The notes beneath the pieces are model-generated. The model searched no databases and was not told the DNA's origin. It saw nothing but the letters and a program-made list of their open reading frames with translations. Below are positions 60,610 to 64,000 of a DNA stretch of 64,000 nt, in pieces. A program made the translations under genes and the position numbers. Source of the DNA: Bacteroidota bacterium (GTDB lineage: Bacteria > Bacteroidota > Bacteroidia > Cytophagales > Cytophagaceae); contig JAEWYS010000008.1 in assembly GCA_023458555.1 (NCBI GenBank), forward strand, positions 248,001 to 312,000, read 5' to 3'. Positions within the stretch are counted from its first letter, which is position 1. Every line of letters begins with the position of its first letter.

Positions 60610-61179
60610 ATGAAAATTATAGAATGGTTATCCTCTCCGTGGCCCTGGTACATAGCAGGGCCTTTAATAGGCCTGACAGTTCCGGCCTTGCTGATTATGG
60701 GAAATAAGTCGTTTGGTATCAGCTCCTCTTTACGACATATTTGTGCTGCCTGCCTTCCTGCCAATATCCCATTTTTCAGATATGACTGGAAAAAAGAAGT
60801 ATGGAATCTCTTTTTTGTGGCAGGAATCACCCTTGGCGGGCTATTTGCAACGATTATGCTGCATAATCCGGCACCGGTAGAAATTTCTCCGCAACTTGCG
60901 GATGAGCTGGCAACATACGGGGTTACTGATTATAACGGAATGGTACCGGAAGCCTTATTTAACTGGGAACAGTTGTTTACTCTGCGGGGGTTCATACTCA
61001 TAGTGATCGGCGGAGGACTTGTCGGATTCGGGACCCGCTATGCAGGCGGTTGCACCAGCGGTCATGCAATCATGGGGCTTTCAACACTTCAGTGGCCATC
61101 TCTTGTTGCCACCTGCTGCTTTATGATTGGCGGTTTACTTATGGCCAATTTTATACTACCACTTATTCTTTCTCTTTAA
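60610..61179 (+). CDS. YeeE/YedE-family sulfur transporter, first subunit
   Basis: I choose the ATG giving MKIIEWLSSPWPWY (189 residues); an earlier in-frame start would overlap the rhodanese gene. The protein has about five membrane segments and the DUF395 motif GFGTRYAGGCTSGHAIMGLSTLQWPS, with the Cys thought to lie in the substrate path of YeeE thiosulfate transporters. SLRHICAACLPANIPFF adds two more Cys. Such proteins import thiosulfate or handle sulfur atoms. It pairs with the next gene. Confidence 0.87.
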   Translation: MKIIEWLSSPWPWYIAGPLIGLTVPALLIMGNKSFGISSSLRHICAACLPANIPFFRYDWKKEVWNLFFVAGITLGGLFATIMLHNPAPVEISPQLADELATYGVTDYNGMVPEALFNWEQLFTLRGFILIVIGGGLVGFGTRYAGGCTSGHAIMGLSTLQWPSLVATCCFMIGGLLMANFILPLILSL

Positions 61180-61189
61180 TTTAACATCT

Positions 61190-61690
61190 ATGCATTCTGC
61201 TCAAAATAAAGAAATTGCTGACGACATCAGACATCTTGATACCTTGTGTACAAATGAGAGTACTAAACAAAACCCCTGGTGGCATAATTTCAAATACCTG
61301 GTTACCGGATTATTATTCGGAATAATATTTGTAAAAGCCGAAATTATCAGCTGGTACCGGATTCAGGAAATGTTCCGCTTTCAGTCATTCCATATGTATG
61401 GAATAATTGGCAGCGCCGTAGTTACAGGCATTATTTCCATCTGGCTTATAAGAACATTCAATATCAAAACAATATATGGAGAGCCTATCCATTTTCAGAC
61501 AAAGAAGTTTAATAAAGGTCAGATAATTGGCGGGCTGCTCTTCGGATTCGGCTGGGCAATAACCGGCGCGTGCCCCGGTCCGCTTTTCGCCCAGATCGGC
61601 ACCGGAGCAACCGTTATTGTCGTTACTTTATTGAGCGCCATAGCCGGTACCTGGCTATATGGCGCACTGAGAGAAAAGCTTCCGCACTAA
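61190..61690 (+). CDS. YeeE/YedE-family sulfur transporter, second subunit
   Basis: The start is the ATG giving MHSAQNKEIADDIRHL (166 residues); the frame opens earlier but overlaps the first subunit. It has about four membrane segments and the motif LFGFGWAITGACPGPLFAQIGTG, the second half of a YeeE/YedE unit. Two such short genes side by side are typical of Bacteroidota and rhodanese-linked sulfur loci, and correspond to the halves of a full-length YeeE. It closes the cluster. Confidence 0.85.
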   Translation: MHSAQNKEIADDIRHLDTLCTNESTKQNPWWHNFKYLVTGLLFGIIFVKAEIISWYRIQEMFRFQSFHMYGIIGSAVVTGIISIWLIRTFNIKTIYGEPIHFQTKKFNKGQIIGGLLFGFGWAITGACPGPLFAQIGTGATVIVVTLLSAIAGTWLYGALREKLPH

Positions 61691-61814
61691 CGTATCCTTA
61701 TCGGGAAATACAGGTTGATATATGAGAATGATTGGTTGATTGATTAATTATTGCCATATATCTACCTGACTACCGGATTAATTCATTTAATCTTAATTTG
61801 GCACCTAAAAGGCG

Positions 61815-62840
61815 ATGAGTTTTAAGTTTAAGCAGATAAATATCTTTTTACAGGTTCTGGTCTGGGCATTTTTATTTTATATGCCTTATATCACTAATGA
61901 TACAGTCCATCTGTCCTTTTTTGCACGCTACCTGTTTAATCTCAGTCTTCTTGCTGTATTCTTTTATGTCAATATTCATTCATTGATTCCTTCGCTGGTG
62001 TTTAAAAGAAAAGTCAGCCTTTATCTTCTGATTATTCTTCTAATTTTTACTATTATTCTGACACTCAACTTTCTTTTTGACATATCCGTTGCCGAAGAGC
62101 TGCGCGCGCATACGCGCTCCAGACACAACCGTTCGCAGGGATATTTTTCCCGGTTTATACCAACGTTGTTTTCCTTTTTACTTGCTTTCGGGATAAGCAG
62201 CAGTATCAAAATGATTGCTGAATACCTCAAAAAACAAAAGCGGGAGCAGGATCTGGAACATGAAAAGCTAAATTCGGAACTGGCTTTCCTCAAATCACAG
62301 ATTAACCCACACTTTCTGTTTAATACGCTCAACAATTTGTACGGACTTGCCACTATCGGATCTCCAAGTACGGGTCAGGCTATATTAAAGCTATCTGATC
62401 TGATGCGCTATATGCTTGAGGAAACCCAGACCGGACGCGTCCTCCTTGATAGAGAAATTACGTATATTAACAATTATATTGAACTGCAAAAGCTCCGTAT
62501 TCCTGAAAATGTTGAAGTAGCTGTTCTGATGACGGGAGATTTCACTACCTGTACTATTGAGCCATTATTGCTTATTCCATTTATTGAAAATGCTTTCAAG
62601 CATGGGGTGTCGTATAATGAAACTTCCTTTATACAAATCAACATAGAACTTCACAAAAATCATCTTACGCTTATAGTTAAAAACTCTGTTCCCTCTATCC
62701 CGAGCGAACGGGACAGCATATCGGGTATAGGATTAAAAAATGTAATCAAGCGACTCGAATTGCTGTATTTTCAGCAACATAATCTCAGCATTCAATCAAC
62801 CGAAAAGGAATATCAGATAAATCTGTCTATTGACTTATGA
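61815..62840 (+). CDS. LytS/YehU-type sensor histidine kinase
   Basis: The 341-residue protein has four membrane helices (about 8-26, 36-55, 68-88, 112-132) with no large external domain. The short linker leads to a His_kinase domain with the phosphoacceptor region SQINPHFLFNTLNNLYG (H166) and an ATPase part ending IENAFKHG and GIGLKNVIKRLELLY. This is the small LytS-like kinase common in Bacteroidota. The response regulator gene overlaps its end by 4 nt (ATGA), so the two are translationally coupled. The signal is unknown. Confidence 0.92.
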   Translation: MSFKFKQINIFLQVLVWAFLFYMPYITNDTVHLSFFARYLFNLSLLAVFFYVNIHSLIPSLVFKRKVSLYLLIILLIFTIILTLNFLFDISVAEELRAHTRSRHNRSQGYFSRFIPTLFSFLLAFGISSSIKMIAEYLKKQKREQDLEHEKLNSELAFLKSQINPHFLFNTLNNLYGLATIGSPSTGQAILKLSDLMRYMLEETQTGRVLLDREITYINNYIELQKLRIPENVEVAVLMTGDFTTCTIEPLLLIPFIENAFKHGVSYNETSFIQINIELHKNHLTLIVKNSVPSIPSERDSISGIGLKNVIKRLELLYFQQHNLSIQSTEKEYQINLSIDL

Positions 62841-63568
62841 AACTTACCTGCATAGCTATTGATGACGAGCCACTGGCACTCAGAATTCTGGAAAGCTATT
62901 GTTCAAAAAATCCATTTCTGGAATTACGTGGTATTTATACCAATCCGATGGAGGCCTTAAAAGTTCTGAAAGGAGAAAACATTGACCTTATATTTCTGGA
63001 TATAAGAATGCCTGACATTTCCGGTTTTCAGTTTCTTCAGAGCCTTACGCACAAACCTATGGTTATCCTTACTACAGCCTATAGTCAGTATGGACCGGAG
63101 AGTTACGATTTTGAGGTTATTGATTATTTGCTGAAGCCAATTCCTCTGGAACGCTTTCTAAAAGCAGTAAACAAAGCTGTATCTCTAAAAGACGACACAA
63201 AAGAATCTGATGCTTCGAACGAACCCGGTCTGGTTGTAAAAGATGACTATATTTTTGTAAACTCGGAATATAAGCTTATTAAAATCAATATAGAAGATAT
63301 TTTAATCATCGAAGGCTTAAAGGATTATATCAAAATACATCTGTTAAGCAGCGATAAGCCTGTATTAACAATCATGAGAATAAAGACTTTTGAAGAAAAT
63401 CTTCCGCAAGGTGATTTTATGAGAGTACACAGATCTTTCATTATCAATACCAGGCACATTGACTACATTAAAAAAAACCGGATTCATATTGGCAAGCATG
63501 AGATTCCTGTAGGCGATATGTATGCAGATACCCTGACCCGGCTTATTGAAGGTAAAAACTGGAAATAA
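62837..63568 (+). CDS. LytTR-family response regulator
   Basis: The 243-residue protein has a receiver domain (IDDEPLALRIL; phosphoacceptor D55 in LIFLDIRMPD; K107 in LLKPI) and a C-terminal LytTR DNA-binding domain (about 140-240, with FMRVHRSFIINTRHIDYI). It is the partner of the preceding kinase. LytTR proteins bind direct repeats near promoters. The next gene, of TolC type, has an inverted repeat just upstream and may be a target. Confidence 0.93.
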   Translation: MKLTCIAIDDEPLALRILESYCSKNPFLELRGIYTNPMEALKVLKGENIDLIFLDIRMPDISGFQFLQSLTHKPMVILTTAYSQYGPESYDFEVIDYLLKPIPLERFLKAVNKAVSLKDDTKESDASNEPGLVVKDDYIFVNSEYKLIKINIEDILIIEGLKDYIKIHLLSSDKPVLTIMRIKTFEENLPQGDFMRVHRSFIINTRHIDYIKKNRIHIGKHEIPVGDMYADTLTRLIEGKNWK

Positions 63569-63709
63569 GATCGGGAAGGGGGGATCGATGCACTTATTTT
63601 ATATGTATATTTCCTTTTTGTTGTGTAATATCGGCATGTACTTTTAATCCCGGATTCTCTGTTTGCAATCAGGAGCCGGATATAATCAAAATCAATAAAA
63701 ACTTAAGCT

Positions 63710-63746
63710 AAATCACCGGAAAACGGAACGTTGCAAAAGGTGATTT
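63710..63746. promoter_or_regulatory. Inverted repeat upstream of the TolC-like gene
   Basis: AAATCACC (63710-63717) and GGTGATTT (63739-63746) are perfect complements separated by 21 nt, ending 7 nt before the ATG. It may be an operator or an mRNA hairpin close to the ribosome-binding region. Confidence 0.4.
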
Positions 63747-63753
63747 TACAATT

Positions 63754-64000
63754 ATGAATCGACTATCAGGCAGTTTACTATTACTCATTATACTTGGGAC
63801 AATACCTAAAACAGATGCTCAGGTATCTCAATGGACGATGGCAATGTGCATTGATACTGCACTGGCCAGAAACATTGATTTGCTCAGAGGGGATAATACT
63901 GTTCAAATCAATGAAATTGCCCTCAGGCAAGCCAGGAACAACTTGTTGCCTACATTGAATGCTACAGCATCACAAAATTTTAATTCAGGACGTTCTGTCG
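63754..64000 (+). CDS. TolC-like outer-membrane efflux protein, N-terminal part
   Basis: The gene is cut by the window end after 82 codons. The product has a signal peptide (MNRLSGSLLLLIILGTIPKTDAQ) followed by WTMAMCIDTALARNIDLLRGDNTVQINEIALRQARNNLLPTLN. This is the usual first helical segment of outer-membrane factors of the TolC family (the x2CIxxALxxN pattern and the QAR..LLP.L motif). It would form the outer-membrane duct of an efflux or type I secretion system whose other parts should lie beyond the window. Confidence 0.8.
   Translation, partial: MNRLSGSLLLLIILGTIPKTDAQVSQWTMAMCIDTALARNIDLLRGDNTVQINEIALRQARNNLLPTLNATASQNFNSGRSV

Noticed and set aside
61797..61814. Sigma-54-like TTGGCAC with correctly spaced GC before the LytS gene
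   Set aside because: The -12 half (AAGGC) is poor and the predicted start would fall inside the coding sequence, after the only plausible ATG.
1..64000. CRISPR arrays, insertion sequences, prophage, tRNA or rRNA genes
   Set aside because: No regular spaced repeats, transposase, integrase or RNA-gene signatures were found; gaps are short and explained by promoters and terminators.

Overview
The window reads as ordinary chromosome of a Gram-negative Bacteroidota bacterium, most likely from the Cytophagales. The evidence is a type IX secretion (T9SS) cargo protein, a short 287-residue primary sigma factor, a type III glutamine synthetase, a bacillithiol gene (bshB1), WG-repeat and DUF349 proteins, a fused SpmA/SpmB protein, and repeated promoters of the Bacteroidota form TTTG-N19-21-TAnnTTTG. 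Genes are closely packed on both strands. I saw no rRNA, tRNA, insertion sequence, prophage, integrase or CRISPR array. No gap without a gene exceeds about 300 bases once a 59-codon ORF at 13293 is counted.

Layout. 1-6.1 kb: end of lpxK, a porin, miaE, a secreted protein often mislabelled asparagine synthetase B, and two tandem paralogues with T9SS-cargo-like tails. 6.2-14.6 kb: mtaB, an LtaS-like membrane sulfatase, glnN behind a perfect 16-bp palindrome, a BaiN-type flavoprotein, an SRAP repair protein and small unknowns. 14.7-24 kb: groES-groEL, then an apparent operon miaB, sigma-54 activator, lptE, TPR-like gene, secG, with an L,D-transpeptidase upstream. 24-36.9 kb: SpmAB fusion, a 3-methyladenine glycosylase, a WG-repeat protein, an LptF/LptG permease, rpsO, pnp, rpoD, trxB, an M23 peptidase and bshB1. 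36.9-44 kb: pdxH, a YqgE protein, a DUF349 protein, a cold-shock protein, efp, a thioredoxin and kup. 44-57.5 kb: sulfotransferase, flippase, MATE transporter, GH3 glycosidase, a small secreted metallopeptidase, truC, a two-repeat DUF3945-like protein, ppc, a DUF4142 lipoprotein and a T9SS cargo protein.

57.6-61.7 kb is the most system-like block: ArsR-type regulator, TauE/SafE exporter, CstB-like persulfide dioxygenase-rhodanese, rhodanese lipoprotein and two YeeE/YedE-type sulfur transporters. This looks like a sulfide/persulfide detoxification and sulfur-transport operon. A nearly repeated 36-nt AT-rich sequence lies before the regulator and again before tauE, and is a candidate operator. 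Next come a LytS/LytTR two-component pair and the start of a TolC-like gene.

Several genes share a theme of thiol and sulfur chemistry (trxB, trxA, bshB1, persulfide dioxygenase, MiaB, MtaB). Four tRNA-modifying enzymes are present (MiaB, MiaE, MtaB, TruC), as are three steps of LPS synthesis or export (lpxK, lptE, LptF/G). Two sigma-54-like -24/-12 sequences, upstream of trxB and groES, suggest that the sigma-54 activator encoded in the window, or a relative, could control redox and chaperone genes.
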